The notes under the pieces are model-generated. The model ran no database searches, was not told the origin of the DNA, and saw only the letters and a program-made list of their open reading frames with translations. A stretch of 64,000 bases of DNA from Lepus europaeus. Lineage: Eukaryota; Chordata; Mammalia; Lagomorpha; Leporidae. Position numbers and translations under genes: made by a program. Below, in pieces: positions 19,888 through 30,310 of the stretch (its first letter is position 1; every line of letters starts with the position of its first letter). The stretch covers positions 11,752,540 to 11,816,539 of the forward strand of contig NC_084831.1 of the NCBI RefSeq assembly GCF_033115175.1, read 5' to 3'.

Positions 19888-19921
19888 TGATGCAATGAGA
19901 CGCTAATATCACATTGCATCA
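19888..19921. promoter_or_regulatory. Inverted pair of ATF4/CHOP-type (CARE) sites
   Basis: TGATGCAATG at 19888-19897 and its exact reverse complement CATTGCATCA at 19912-19921, with a 14-bp spacer. TGATGCAAT is the C/EBP-ATF composite element bound by ATF4-C/EBP and CHOP heterodimers. It lies roughly 1.2 kb upstream of the presumed RCC2 start. Confidence 0.45.
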
Positions 19922-20069
19922 TCTGATCCTAGGTGTGGCGCCCCCGAAAACTGGTTCTGACGAGGTTGGGAGAAGCAGCTCGGGTACAACGCCCGCCCAC
20001 CCCCGAACCGGCCCCACTCGCCCGCCCGGTGACAAAAGGAATTTTTTTTTTTTTTTTTAATGTGCGCGC

Positions 20070-20096
20070 TGCTCTCCCCCCCCCCCCCCCCCCCCG
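20070..20096. repeat. Poly-C run
   Basis: A run of about 24 C follows a T run (20042-20058). It is a simple repeat with i-motif/G-quadruplex potential. Confidence 0.85.
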
Positions 20097-20621
20097 GGGA
20101 CACCGCCGGGTGACTCCCAGCTGAAATGGGTGCGCAGCAGGCATCCATCAGTTAGGCGTGGCGCACTGCCACTTATGTAACAAATGCTACCCGGCCAGGT
20201 GCACCGAGCGGGCGAGCTGGAAGCCGCACTTCCTCCACCGAAATGTGCTAGCCTGACTCTGGGGCAACTTCCGGAGGCGGAGTGGTCCTGCCAGGGGAAT
20301 GGAGAGGCCCCCCCGCGCCGGGCTCCGTGTTGGCTGTTTGCAAACACGGACCCGAGGAAATGCGGGCTCCAAACACCTGCTGGAGGGCCTCTCTGGTCGT
20401 TGGCGTACTCCTAGCTAACTGGGCCGTGGCAAGCTAGGGCTCTCGTACAAGATGAATTTTCTGACCCCGCGTACATGAAAATGAAACCACTCGTCCTGGG
20501 ATGATGCTGCTGACCAGTGGGCGCTGGATTCCGAAGTCTGCAGGTCCGGCTTAGTTTGGCGAGGATGGTACCCCTTCCGTCCGGATGTCCAGCGGGGTAA
20601 CCACCTGTGGCTACTGAGCAC

Positions 20622-20960
20622 CTGAAAACAGGACTAGCAGGTCAGAGCCCCGGCCTGCAGTGCCGGCATCCCATATTGGCGCTGGTTTGAGGTCCGGCTG
20701 CTCCACTTCCGATCCAGCTCTCTGCTCTGGTCTGGGAAAGCGGTAGAAGATGGCCCAAGTCCTTGGGCCCCTGCACCCATGTGGGAGACCTGGAAGAAGC
20801 TCCTGGCTCCTGGCTTCAGATCGGCTCAGGTCTGGCTGTTTCGGGCATTTGGGGAGTGAACCAATGGATGGAAGACCTCTCTCTCCCTCTCTTTCTCTCT
20901 CTCTCTCCCCTCTCCCTCCCCACCCCCAACTCTTTCAAATTACATTAATTAATTTTTAAA
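20622..20960 (+). mobile_element. C-SINE
   Basis: Begins with a diverged head ACAGGACTAGCAGGTCAGAG, then GCCGGCATCCCATATTGGCG, CTTCCGATCCAGCTCTCTGC and a long CT run. It ends TTTCAAATTACATTAATTAA. Confidence 0.85.
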
Positions 20961-21012
20961 AACAGGACTGGTGCAACTCGAGGTGTGCTCCAAGTGTAAA
21001 ACACATCTGCGG

Positions 21013-21328
21013 CAGAGGGGTTGTGTCATGAAGGTGCTGCCTGTGACGCCAGCATCCCATGTGGGCGCAGGTTCGAGTCCTGGTTACTCCACTTCCGACC
21101 CAGCTCCTTGCTAATGTACCTGGGGAAACAGTGGAAAATGACCCAAGTCCTTAGCCCCTGCACCCACGTGAGAGACCCAGAAGAAGCTCCTGGCTCCCAG
21201 CTCCTGGTTCCTGGCTTCAGCCAGGCGCAGCCCCGGCCATTTCGGTCATTTGGGGAATGAGCCAGCAGATGGAAGATCTCCCTCTCTCTGTGTAACTCTG
21301 CCGTTCAGGTAAATAAAAAATAAAAGGA
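21013..21328 (+). mobile_element. C-SINE
   Basis: Head AGAGGGGTTGTGTCATGAAG, CATCCCATGTGGGCGCAGGT, GAAGAAGCTCCTGGCTCCC, and tail TTCAGGTAAATAAAAAATAA. It lies head-to-tail with the next element. Confidence 0.88.
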
Positions 21329-21662
21329 GGCCGGCGCTGTGGCGTAGCAGGTAAAATGACCACCTGCAGTGCCAGTGTCCCATGTAGGTACAGGTTTGAG
21401 TCCCAGCTGCTCCTCTTCCGATCCAGCTCTCTGCTGTGGCCTAGGAGGGCAGTAGATGACCCAAGTCCTTGGGCCCCTGCACCCGCATGGGAGACCAGGA
21501 AGAAGCTCCTGGCTCCTGGCTTTGGATCAGCGCAGCTCCGGCCATTGCAGCCATCTGGGTAGTGAACCAGCAAATGGAAGACCTTTCTGTCTCTACCTCT
21601 CTCTGTAACTCTGTCTTTCAAATAAATAAAATAAATCTTAAAAATAAATACATAAAGAGAAG
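21329..21662 (+). mobile_element. C-SINE, nearly full length
   Basis: Head GAGGCCGGCGCTGTGGCGTA, CCAGTGTCCCATGTAGGTAC, CTCTTCCGATCCAGCTCTCT and tail CTTTCAAATAAATAAAATAA. All blocks are present in order. Confidence 0.92.
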
Positions 21663-21948
21663 ATTACTGGAATAACTGCTTTAAAATAAATAAATAGGTC
21701 TGTTAAAAAAATGTGCTTCTGGATTTCATACGCCCTGAATCTGAGACCGGTAGTTGGTGGAGGATTCCCTGCCACGGTGTTTGCGAGGTGCATCCTGTTG
21801 AACGGAAGTCCCGTTTCTGCCAGTGAGACATGAAATTTTAGAACCAAAGGGCCCTTGAATATTGCAGTAGGACCTGTAGCACCCCAGCCTGGAGAGCGTG
21901 CGTGGTGCTGGGCCTGGTTTGTGGTTTACTCCTCTCTGGTTACTGCGG

Positions 21949-21964
21949 TGTGTGTGTGTGTGTC
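21949..21964. repeat. (TG)n microsatellite
   Basis: Eight TG units in otherwise unique sequence between SINEs. Confidence 0.8.
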
Positions 21965-22189
21965 TGTGCCGACCTGACTAATACCCAGAGGAAGCAGTGT
22001 AGCCCAGAGAGGCTCTGAGGCTGCTGGTGACACACAGTGGGCTGGTGGGAGAGCCAGGAAGCCCCCGGCCCCCAGACCAGCACTTGCTGTGGTTGGGGCC
22101 AGCAGCAGGTACATCCCTGGGGAGTTAGGAATGCACACTCTTGGGCCTGAGCCCCCTGCTTACTCAATCAGAGACTACTTTTTGTAGCA

Positions 22190-22535
22190 CTTTTTTTTTT
22201 ATTATTTAAAAAAATTAACTCTTCATTTGTATTTATTTGAATGCCAGAGAGAGAGAGAGGGAAATATCCCACCTGCTGGCCCGTTACCCAAACGCCCACA
22301 ATAGCTGGGGATAGGCCAGGCCCAAACCAAGAGCCCAGAACTAAACCCGGGTCTCCCACAGGAGTGGCAGGGACCAGAGTACTCAAGCCATCATCTGCTG
22401 CCTCCCAGCGGGGTGGGGGTGGGGGGAGGGTGTGCATTGCCGGGAAGCTGGAGTGAGGACTATAGTCAGGATTTGAACCCAGGCCCTGTGGTGTAGGATG
22501 GAAGAGATGTCTGACCCACTGTACCAAATGCATTG
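22190..22535 (-). mobile_element. Older C-SINE variant, inverted
   Basis: Starts with T-rich sequence and TATTTATTTGAATGCCAGAG, then GGGTCTCCCACAGGAGTGGC and CATCTGCTGCCTCCCAG, and ends with AGGATTTGAACCCAGGCCC. It uses the CTGCCTCCCAGG form typical of older copies. A G-rich expansion splits it near 22410. Confidence 0.75.
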
Positions 22536-22706
22536 TTTTGCGTGTTTTTTCCAAGATCTCTCGGGTGGTTTTTAGGGACCTGAAAGGGTGAGGAGCTGCT
22601 TGAAGTCCCCCCTCTTTTCTCAAGGAGACCCCCGCTGTTGGTTCCCACATGCATCACTGAAGAAATGCAGCCTCACCTGCCAAGAAGAGAAGTAAGATCT
22701 AAGAAG

Positions 22707-23017
22707 GGCCAGCGCCACGGCTCAACAGGCTAACCCTCCGCCTGCAGCGCCGGCACCCCGGGTTCTAGTCCCGGTCGGGGCACCGGATTATGTCCTGGTT
22801 GCCCCTCTTCCAGGCCAGCTCTCTGCTATGGCCCGGGAGGGCAGTGGAGGATGGCCCAAGTGCTTGGGCCCTGCACCCCATGGGAGACCAGGAGGAGGCA
22901 CCTGACTCCTGGCTTCGGATCTGCGTGGTGCGCCGGCCGCGGCCAACGGCAAAAAGGAAGACCTTTCTCTCTGTCTCTCTCTCTCACTATCCACTCTGCC
23001 TGTTTAAAAAAAAAAAA
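22707..23017 (+). mobile_element. C-SINE, second subfamily, with target-site duplication
   Basis: Has GGCCAGCGCCACGGCTCAAC, GGGTTCTAGTCCCGGTCGGG, TTGCCCCTCTTCCAGGCCAG and TCTCACTATCCACTCTGCC. ATCTAAGAAG flanks it at 22697-22706 and 23018-23027, a 10-bp direct repeat that marks the insertion. Confidence 0.93.
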
Positions 23018-23084
23018 ATCTAAGAAGACCTAACATTTACTGAGCCCCTGCCCTGTGCTTGGTAACCTGGCACCGCTCACACGC

Positions 23085-23553
23085 AGGGGCTGGGGCTGGG
23101 GCTGGGGGCAGCGGCACACATGCTGGGGTGTATGTGGGGCTGGCACATGCTGGGGTGTATGTGGGGCTGGGGGCAGTGGGCGCACATGCTGGGGTGTATG
23201 TGGGGCTGGGGGCAGCGGGCGCACATGCTGGGGTGTATGTGGGGCGGGGGCAGTGGGCGCACATGCTGGGGTGTATGTGGGGCTGGGGGCAGCGGGCGCA
23301 CATGCTGGGGTGTATGTGGGGCTGGGGGCAGCGGGCGCACATGCTGGGGTGTATGTGGGGCTGGGGGCAGCGGGCGCACATGCTGGGGTGTATGTGGGGC
23401 TGGGGGCAGCGGGCGCACATGCTGGGGTGTATGTGGGGCTGGGGGCAGCGGGCGCACATGCTGGGGTGTATGTGGGGCTGGGGGCAGTGGGCGCACATGC
23501 TGGGGTGTATGTGGGGCTGGGGCAGCGGGCGCACATGCTGGGGTGTATACAAG
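23085..23553. repeat. 39-bp minisatellite, about 11 copies
   Basis: The unit contains GCACATGCTGGGGTGTATG then TGGGGCTGGGGGCAGCGGGC. TGCTGGGG recurs at 23121, 23148, 23187, 23226 and onward at 38-39 bp. One unit lost a base, one is 27 bp, and CAGTGGG and CAGCGGG forms alternate irregularly. The period of 13 codons leaves frames open on both strands. These are not genes. Confidence 0.93.
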
Positions 23554-24012
23554 GAGTGCACAGCACTTCATGGTCTGTCCCCAGCCACTTCCAGTCCTCC
23601 CCGTTTAACACAGGAGAGACCAGAAGGAAGCTGAATGAAAACCGGCACATTTGGGAATCGAATCTAATTGTTCAGACCCAAGGAAAGCAGGATGGAAATC
23701 AATGTCATCAATGGCCACACGTTTGCGGCCGGCAGGCACCCCCACTTCTACACTAGTGCTTGCGTCCACATTGTGCCTCCGGCTTACGAGAGAACCACAG
23801 TGTGTCGCGCTGGTCTGTGATCGGTAACTGCTCGTGTTCTGAGTCATCTCCCCGACGGGAGCTCGCAGGTAAAAGCCGTGTCCTGCAGGCAGGTGGCTTC
23901 TCCCTGGCAGAGGGTGGTGTGGGTGTGTGGTTTGGAGACCGGAGACAGAGACACAAGCGTGTGCGTTCAGTCAAGCAGCCCGGTGACGTTCTGGTGAGGT
24001 CAAGAGCCACGA

Positions 24013-24319
24013 GAAGGCGCTGGTGCCATGGTGAAGTGGGCTAAACCTCCACCTATGACATCGCGTCCCATGTGTGCCCTAGTTCAAGTCCCAGCTGCTC
24101 CTCTTCTGATCCAGCTCCCTGCTAATGCACCTGGGAAAGCAGGAGAAGACGGCCCAAGTCCTCTCCACGTGGGAGACCCGAAGGAAGCTCCTGACTCCTG
24201 GCTTCAGATCAGCCCAGCTCTGGCTGTTGTGGCCGTTTGGGAATTGAACCAGTGGATGGAAGACCTCTCTCTCTGTCTCTCTCTGTCTGTAACTCTACCT
24301 CTCAAACAAATGAAACCTT
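24013..24319 (+). mobile_element. C-SINE ending in a purine tract
   Basis: AGAAGGCGCTGGTGCCATGG head, GCTCCTCTTCTGATCCAGCT, CACCTGGGAAAGCAGGAGAA, tail TACCTCTCAAACAAATGAAA. The A-rich tail passes straight into the GGA tract that follows. Confidence 0.88.
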
Positions 24320-24545
24320 AGAAGAAGCAGGAGGGGAGGACAAGGAGGAGGGGAAGGAGAAGGAGGAGGGGAAAGGAGGAGGAGGGGAAAGGAGGAGGAG
24401 GGGAGGAGGAAGGAGGGGGAGGAGGAAGGAGGGGAGGAGGGGAAGAGGAGGAGGAAGGGGAAGGGAGGAGGGGGAGGGGGAAGGAGGGGGAAGGGAGGGG
24501 GGGAGGGGGAAGGAGGAGGGGGGTGAAGAGGAGGAGGAGGACCAT
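24320..24545. repeat. (GGA)n/(GGGGA)n purine tract
   Basis: About 225 bases almost free of pyrimidines on the plus strand, with mixed GGA, GGAGGGG and GAAGG units. It probably grew from the SINE tail. It can form triplex (H-DNA) or G-quadruplex structures. Open frames across it encode only G/E/R/K or S/P/L runs. Confidence 0.93.
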
Positions 24546-24919
24546 GGGAACTGGGGTGGACGAGGGAAGCCACAGCTCCGGCCCAGCTGCAGAACTGCGT
24601 CACCGGCCTGGAAGCTTAGTGACAAGGCGAGAAAGAGAACAGCCCGTGTAAGGAATCCAGTGGCCCTGGCGGCTGGGAGCCGCCACACCTCGGGCCACCC
24701 CCTGTCCTGCAAAACTGAAGACATAGATCCCGCGGGGAGTCCCTGTGGTGTCAGGTCCCTGGGCTGTGGTTTCCACGGTCACCCAGGGGCATGAGCCAGC
24801 CAGAGGGAGCAGGAGTCCTTAAAGAGACCTGAGCACTCGGCGCCCAGCGTGCCAGGCTGGGCCCAAGTGGACCTCGGAAAAGCCCGCTTCTTCACCGTGG
24901 CGTCCCTGCCGTGGGTCTT

Positions 24920-24985
24920 GTTGGGTCTCTGTTTCCTGGGGCTTCTGTAACAAAGGACCACAGGCCGAGGGGCACGGGGAGAGGG
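24920..24985. mobile_element. Possible ancient interspersed repeat fragment
   Basis: TTTCCTGGGGCTTCTGTAAC then AAAGGACCACAGGCCGAGGG resembles the widespread mammalian repeat phrase 'gggctgctgtaacaaagtacc'. The family is not assigned. Confidence 0.3.
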
Positions 24986-24989
24986 AATT

Positions 24990-25258
24990 TAAGGGCAGGC
25001 GTTTGGCCGAGCAGCGTCCCACATCCAAGAGCCTGGGTGCGGTGCCCAGCTCCGCTGCTGGCTCCCTGCGGATGCCCACGCTAAGCAGCAGCAGGTGCTG
25101 GTGTAGGTGGTTGGGTCCCAGCTCCTGGCTTCAGCCTGGCCCAGTCTGAGCGGTTGTGAGCCTCTGGGGAGTGATCCATGGGGTGGGAGCTCTCTGTCTC
25201 TCTCTTCGTCTCTGCCTTTCAAACAAAATGAAATAAAATAATAATAATAATAATAAAA
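24990..25258 (+). mobile_element. Older C-SINE variant
   Basis: GGGCAGGCGTTTGGCCGAGC head, CAGCTCCGCTGCTGGCTCCC, TGGCTTCAGCCTGGCCCAGT, GTGATCCATGGGGTGGGAG, tail CTTTCAAACAAAATGAAATA and (ATA)n. It lacks the CCCATATGGG block. Confidence 0.8.
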
Positions 25259-25345
25259 ACACTCAGAGTTTCAAAAATCATTTCTAGATTTTAGTACCTA
25301 ATACCATGTAAATGCCACAGACGTGGTTGTTAAACTCTATGGTAG

Positions 25346-25685
25346 GGGCCGGTGTTGTGGCGCAGCAGGTAAAGCCGCTGCCTGTAGTGCCAGCATCCCA
25401 TATGGGCGCCGGTTCAAGACCCGACTGCTCCACTTCCAATCCGGCTCTCTGCTATGACCTGGGAAGGCAGTGGAAGATGGCCCAAGTGCTTGGGACCCCA
25501 CACGCACATGGGAGACCTGGATGGAGAGCCTGGCTCCTGACTTTGGCCCAGCTTGGCTGTCATAGCTATCCGGGGAGTGAAGTAGCAGATTCAAGATCTC
25601 TCTCTCTCTCTCTCTCTCTGCCCCCTCCACCCCTGTCTCTGTAACTCTGTCTTTCATATAAATAAATCTTTCTAAAAATTAAAAA
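25346..25685 (+). mobile_element. C-SINE, nearly full length
   Basis: Head GGGGCCGGTGTTGTGGCGCA, CATCCCATATGGGCGCCGGT, CTTCCAATCCGGCTCTCTGC, a (CT)n block and tail ATATAAATAAATC. Confidence 0.93.
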
Positions 25686-25688
25686 AAG

Positions 25689-25980
25689 TGAGGGGTCCAT
25701 GTTGTAAAGCCGTGGTGTCCCACGTGGACGCCAGTTCTCGTCCCGCTGCTCCACTTCCGATCCAGCTCCCTGCCAGGGCACCTGGGAAAGTGGCAGCCGA
25801 TGGTCCAAGTGCTTTCACTCTGCCACCCACGTGGGAGACCCGGAGACCTGGCTGGAGTCCCCGGATCCTGGCTGCAGCCTGGCCCAGCGCCAGCTGTTGC
25901 AGGCATTTGGGGAAGTGAACCAGTGGAGGGAAGAGCTCTTTTTCCCTCTCTGATGCTCTTTCAAATAAGTAAATAAAACA
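25689..25980 (+). mobile_element. C-SINE, 5' shortened
   Basis: Head reduced to GAGGGGTCCATGTTGTAAAG, then GTCCCACGTGGACGCCAGT, CTTCCGATCCAGCTCCCTGC, and tail CTTTCAAATAAGTAAATAA. Confidence 0.85.
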
Positions 25981-26067
25981 ACAGCAAATGCGCACCAGCT
26001 TCCAACTCCTTTTTTTATTTAAAGACTTCAGATTTTAGATGTTGAACTATTCTTTTCTTGTATTTTT

Positions 26068-26384
26068 AATTTCTTTAAGATCTTTTAATTGAAAGGCAGA
26101 GTTGCAAAGAGACATAGAAAGAGAAATCTTCCATCTGCAGGTTCACTCCTCAGGTGGCCGCCATGGCCAGAGCTGTGCCAATCTGAAGCCAGGAGCCGGG
26201 AGCTTCTTCCAGGTCTCCTGTGCAGGTGCGAGGACCCAAGGACTTGGGCCATCTTGTACTGCTTTCCCAGGCCATAGCAGAGAGCTGGATCGGAAGTGGA
26301 GCAGCTGGGACTTGAACCAGCGCCCATATGGGATGCCAGCACTGAAGGCGGCGGCTTTAGTCGCTACACCACAGCACCGGCCCC
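26068..26384 (-). mobile_element. C-SINE, inverted
   Basis: Starts CTTTTAATTGAAAGGCAGAG and ends CTACACCACAGCACCGGCCC, with GGATCGGAAGTGGAGCAGCT and CGCCCATATGGGATGCCAGC between. Confidence 0.92.
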
Positions 26385-26669
26385 CATACTCCTCTTTATG
26401 TATGTAAGTGTGATGATTGGCTTTGTACCCCACTGTGTGAGATGTGCCCCCTCCAATCCTGGTAGACATTGGCACATCACCTGTCTGATGAGAACGTAGA
26501 GGGAAAAGGAACCATCAGCTTCCAAAACCCATGCACGTAATAAAATGTCTGCCAGTTTGTGGCGATTTTTCTAATTCCCTCCCATTTAGTTATCATTATA
26601 AAGACAGCGACAGCAATGAGAGGTAGCGTACGCTGTATTTGCTCAATGCCAGAACAGCAGAACTAGCAA
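26385..26669. other. Unique AT-richer sequence between SINEs
   Basis: About 280 bases, lower in GC than its surroundings, with no repeat I recognise and no coding signal. It could be an old repeat or a conserved element. Confidence 0.4.
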
Positions 26670-26995
26670 CAGAGGGACCAGTGCTGTGGCACAGTGGGCT
26701 GGGCCCTGCCTGCAATGCTGGCACCCTATGTGGGCACTGATTCAAGTCCTGGCTGCTCAACTCCCTGCTAATGCACCTGGGAGAGCCGTGCGAGAGGGCC
26801 CAAGTGCTTGGGTCCCTGCCACACATGTAGGAGACCTGGATGGAGCTCCTGGCTCCTGGCTTTGGCCTGGCCCAGCCCTGGTTTTTGCTGGCCATTTGGG
26901 GAGTGAACCCGTGGATGGAAAATCTCTCTCTGTGTCTCTCCCTCTTTCTCATCTCTGTAACTCTGCCTTTCAAAGAAACAAATAAATATTAAAAA
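26670..26995 (+). mobile_element. C-SINE
   Basis: Head AGGGACCAGTGCTGTGGCAC, TGGCACCCTATGTGGGCACT, a deletion of CTTCCGATCC, CACCTGGGAGAGCCGTGCGA, and tail CTTTCAAAGAAACAAATAAA. Confidence 0.9.
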
Positions 26996-26999
26996 CTAA

Positions 27000-29078
27000 A
27001 ATTAGCAACAGAGCAGAGGGCAGGAGATCCGAGTTCTGTCTGTTGCTGCGACTGGTTTATTCATTGATTTTTTTTTTTAACTGATACTTACGAGCCCTTG
27101 CTTGCCGGCACTGCACCAGGCAGAGATCTGGGGGAAGAGCCAGTCAGCCGTGCAAAGGCCCTGAGGAGGGGGTGGGGGAGGGGCAGAATGAGGGAGCAGG
27201 AGGAGAACGACCCCAAGCCGGCCTGTGAGATGTGCTCTGGGTGGGAATAGCTGTCGCCTTCCGAACAGGCAGGCCAAGGGGAGAGCAAAGTAAGACTCGG
27301 GGGTTCTGAGGCTCCACGCTGCTCCACGCCTACGTTCCAAGGTGACGAGTGGGGCTCCCTGAATCTGAAACCCACACAGTGTTTGCCCGTGTGCAGCAAT
27401 GTCAAGCTTCTCTGTGAGCAACCCTCTCGGATCCCGGGACCCTCACTGCAAGATGAAGGGAATGCACGTGCCCCCGTGGGCCTGCGTGATGCCCACAGCC
27501 CGGAGGTGATCTGCGCACCTGCCCGGGCACCTGCTCCACGGACACACGCCACTCAGAGGCTTCACGGAGGCACTGTGCGTGTGCACTCCAGCCACACCGC
27601 TTTGGCACGCGCCACAAATGCACACGGATGTGGGTAATAGACGTGCTCCTTGGATGTCTTCCGTGGCCGGGCACCATGAACTTGCTCCCAGGACCTGCAC
27701 TGCGGGCTGTGCATTTGGAAGTGATGTTGGCTGGCGCACAGTGAAGACTTTAACCATTCCAATTGTTACACATGTGTTCATTCCGGTGCAGGTTAGACAT
27801 GCATGTCTATATGAAAAATCAGCAATCCAATCCATGATTAATAATGATACAGTTCCCTTTGTTAAAGGGGTTCATTTAAGTTTAAAACAAGCGCTTGCTA
27901 AAAGTAAAGCGAGAGATTCCGTCAGGTGCTGGGTAGACGCTGCGGCTGCCGGGAACGTGATTCATGGAGCGCTGGCTTTCGGGACAGGGCTCTGATACCC
28001 CCTGGTCTAGGAGGCGCCGAGACCTCTGGCCATCTAGAAGAGGCCGTGGTGCAGGGGAGGCGGGCAGGAGCCAAGCGAGCAGGCTTCATGGGACACGCCG
28101 AACCGTGCAGATCCGGACCTGGTCGCTGCACAGCCTCCTGGCTGTGGCTGTGTGACCGGGAGTTCAGGGGGACTAGGGGGCCATAGGCAGGGGCTGGCCC
28201 GAAGGAAGACCCTCGCCGGGGTGGGGGAGAGTGCGAGCCCAGCTGACACTCATGGCGCCTGCACAGGGGCTGCCGCTCACTCGTGTATACCCATGCATAC
28301 CCGGTGAGTGGTGTCCACGCGTGGTCTGCCAGTATCAGGGCCCCTCGCAGGCACCATACCCACGGGCACCAAGGCCCTTGTAAAGATGGCGCAACACATT
28401 CGTGTGGAACCTCCCAGGCCCTCGGTGAGCACCCCTGCATCACAGTCACGCCTGATGGGCCGGCAACGCTGGGACCGCCTGGTACACCGCCTCGCTTAAG
28501 GAAATGAGGAGCAAAGAGACGTCGGACGCCGCCCTCGTGGACGCAGAGGGCAAAGCAGGCGGTCGCCTCTGCGGCCGCGGGCCTGCCCTGCAAGGCATCA
28601 TGTTCTGGCTGGAATTCGGTGCCCTGCTTTGGGGAACAGGACTACGGCCCGGCCCGGGAGGTGGACTCGCTCTGGGCCGGGGCTGGGTCCCCCCACTCTG
28701 CGGGAGCCGCACTGCCTCTAAGCCACTCGTTATTCTATCTTCAGGGTAGTTTAAATAAGTTATTATGCACACATTTTGCAAAAAGAGCACCTTTATTACC
28801 AAGCCTAGTACAATGGCCCAAGCCTTGGGCCAGGCCGGTCCCCCTCCCCTGCCTCGGGGGCCAGGAAGGAATTTGGCACAGAGCACTCCTTCCACGCTGC
28901 CTGGAGCTTTGTGTCCCAAACAGGGAGTGGGGATGCCAGGTCAGGCTTCCAGAAGAATCCATGAGCAGGGGTGAGCACAGGTGACGACCCTGAGACCCCA
29001 TGCGGGCCCCTTCTGTGGAGCTGCAAAGCGTGGGTGCCCTGGGCGAGAGGCAGCCTGCTAGGGACCCCGAGAACCCAC
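27000..29078. other. Two kilobases without recognised genes or SINEs
   Basis: The longest SINE-free stretch right of RCC2. The part 27700-27960 is AT-rich and the rest GC-rich. Open frames overlap on both strands, lack splice or start context, and match nothing I know. Old unrecognised repeats or a regulatory region are possible. Confidence 0.4.
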
Positions 29079-29180
29079 ACTCTGGAAGCCCTGAGGGTCA
29101 CATTCCACCTCGCTGATTGCTGTGTGACCTTGGGCAAGTTAAACAGCTTTTCTGAGCCTCGCTCTCCTGGTGACAGTGCA
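29079..29180 (+). mobile_element. MIR fragment
   Basis: GATTGCTGTGTGACCTTGGG then CAAGTTAAACAGCTTTTCTG and AGCCTCGCTCTCC match the MIR core sequence closely. Confidence 0.8.
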
Positions 29181-29204
29181 CTCTACCATGGAGCCGCGGC
29201 CAAG

Positions 29205-29340
29205 TTCCCGTCCCAGCTCTGCTGATTCCAGCTCCCTGCTGACACACCCCCTGGCAGGCAGCAGGTGACCCCCGAGGACTCGGGTCCCTGCCACCACATG
29301 GGAGGCCCGGACGGAGTTCCTGGCTCCCAGCTTCTTATCT
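29205..29340 (+). mobile_element. C-SINE fragment
   Basis: CCAGCTCCCTGCTGACACAC, GGACTCGGGTCCCTGCCACC and ACGGAGTTCCTGGCTCCCAG follow C-SINE order. Head and tail are missing. Confidence 0.6.
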
Positions 29341-29680
29341 TGTGAGTGAAGTCAGGCCGACAGATCACGGGGCTCACCTGGTGGGACTGCTAGGAGGAGA
29401 CAAGGACTCGAACCCAGCACCTAGCACAGACCGAGCACTGGAGAGCGAGCGACTTCTGTTAGTGAAGTTGGCCTCAACAGGGCACGCTCGGGTGCACCGT
29501 CAGGGTGTGGGGGGCCTTGGAGAGGGGAGCAGAGAGGACCAGGAAACCTGAGTTTGAGTCTCCCGGGGCACCAGGCGCTGCACGGCTCTGGACAAATGGA
29601 CCCGGCTGTGGAGGTGCAGAGTGGAGCAGGGCCCCTTTCCTGGCCTCTCAGGGAGCTGCCCTGTCCGCTCCATGCCCGCC

Positions 29681-29699
29681 CCCCCCCCCCCCCCCCCCC
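29681..29699. repeat. Poly-C run
   Basis: Roughly 18-20 C in a row. Confidence 0.85.
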
Positions 29700-29734
29700 A
29701 GCCACGCGGCCCGGTCAGAGTGTGCTCCTTCAAG

Positions 29735-29935
29735 AAATGGTGAACATCTGCCAGGACTCTCCCAGGTGCCAGGCGCTTTCCCGGCAAGCGCACCTGATCC
29801 CAGCCAACCTTACAAACCCCAGAGGTCGCTCTGTGTACGGAGGGAGATGAAGTGTAGAGAGGTGAGGCAGTGCTGGAGGCCACACAGCGCCCTAACGGTG
29901 GGGCTGGGATCTGAACTTCACCCGGGGTGATCTCT
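29735..29935 (-). mobile_element. MIR element, inverted
   Basis: GGTGCCAGGCGCTTTCCCGG, GATGAAGTGTAGAGAGGTGA, GGCCACACAGCGCCCTAAC and GGGATCTGAACTTCACCCGG follow the reverse MIR over most of its length. Confidence 0.75.
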
Positions 29936-29981
29936 GACCTAGGGATTTTATTTTGATTTTTTACTTAAAAAAATATTTATG

Positions 29982-30310
29982 GGGGGCCGGCGCTGTGGTA
30001 CAGCAGGTTAACGCCCTGGCCTGAAGTGCTGGCATCCCATTTGGGCACCGGTTCTGGTCCCAGCTCCTCCACTTACAATCCAGCTCTCTGCTATGGCCTG
30101 GGAAAGCAGTAGAAGACGGCCCAAGTCCTTGGGCCCCTGCACCCACGTGGGAGACCTGGAGGAAGCTCCTGGCTCCTGGCTTTGGATCGGGGCAGCTCCG
30201 GCCACTGTGGCCATCTGGGGAGTGAACCAGTGGATGGAAGAACTCTCTCTCTCTGCCTCTGCCTCTCTGTAACTCTGCCTTTCAAATAAATAAATAAAAT
30301 ATTTTTAAAA
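29982..30310 (+). mobile_element. C-SINE, full length
   Basis: Head GGGGCCGGCGCTGTGGTACA, CATCCCATTTGGGCACCGGT, TTGGATCGGGGCAGCTCCGG, and tail CTTTCAAATAAATAAATAAA. Confidence 0.94.

Noticed and set aside
23085-23553. CRISPR-like regular spacing
   Set aside because: There are no unique spacers between the repeats. The whole unit repeats, the genome is mammalian, and this is a minisatellite.
23030-23756. Repetitive proteins of 160-230 residues on both strands
   Set aside because: They are translations of the 39-bp minisatellite in several frames. No start context, splice sites or non-repeat domain.
24237-24794. Glutamate/glycine-rich frame on plus and serine/proline-rich frame on minus
   Set aside because: Direct translation of the GGA purine tract and the adjoining SINE.
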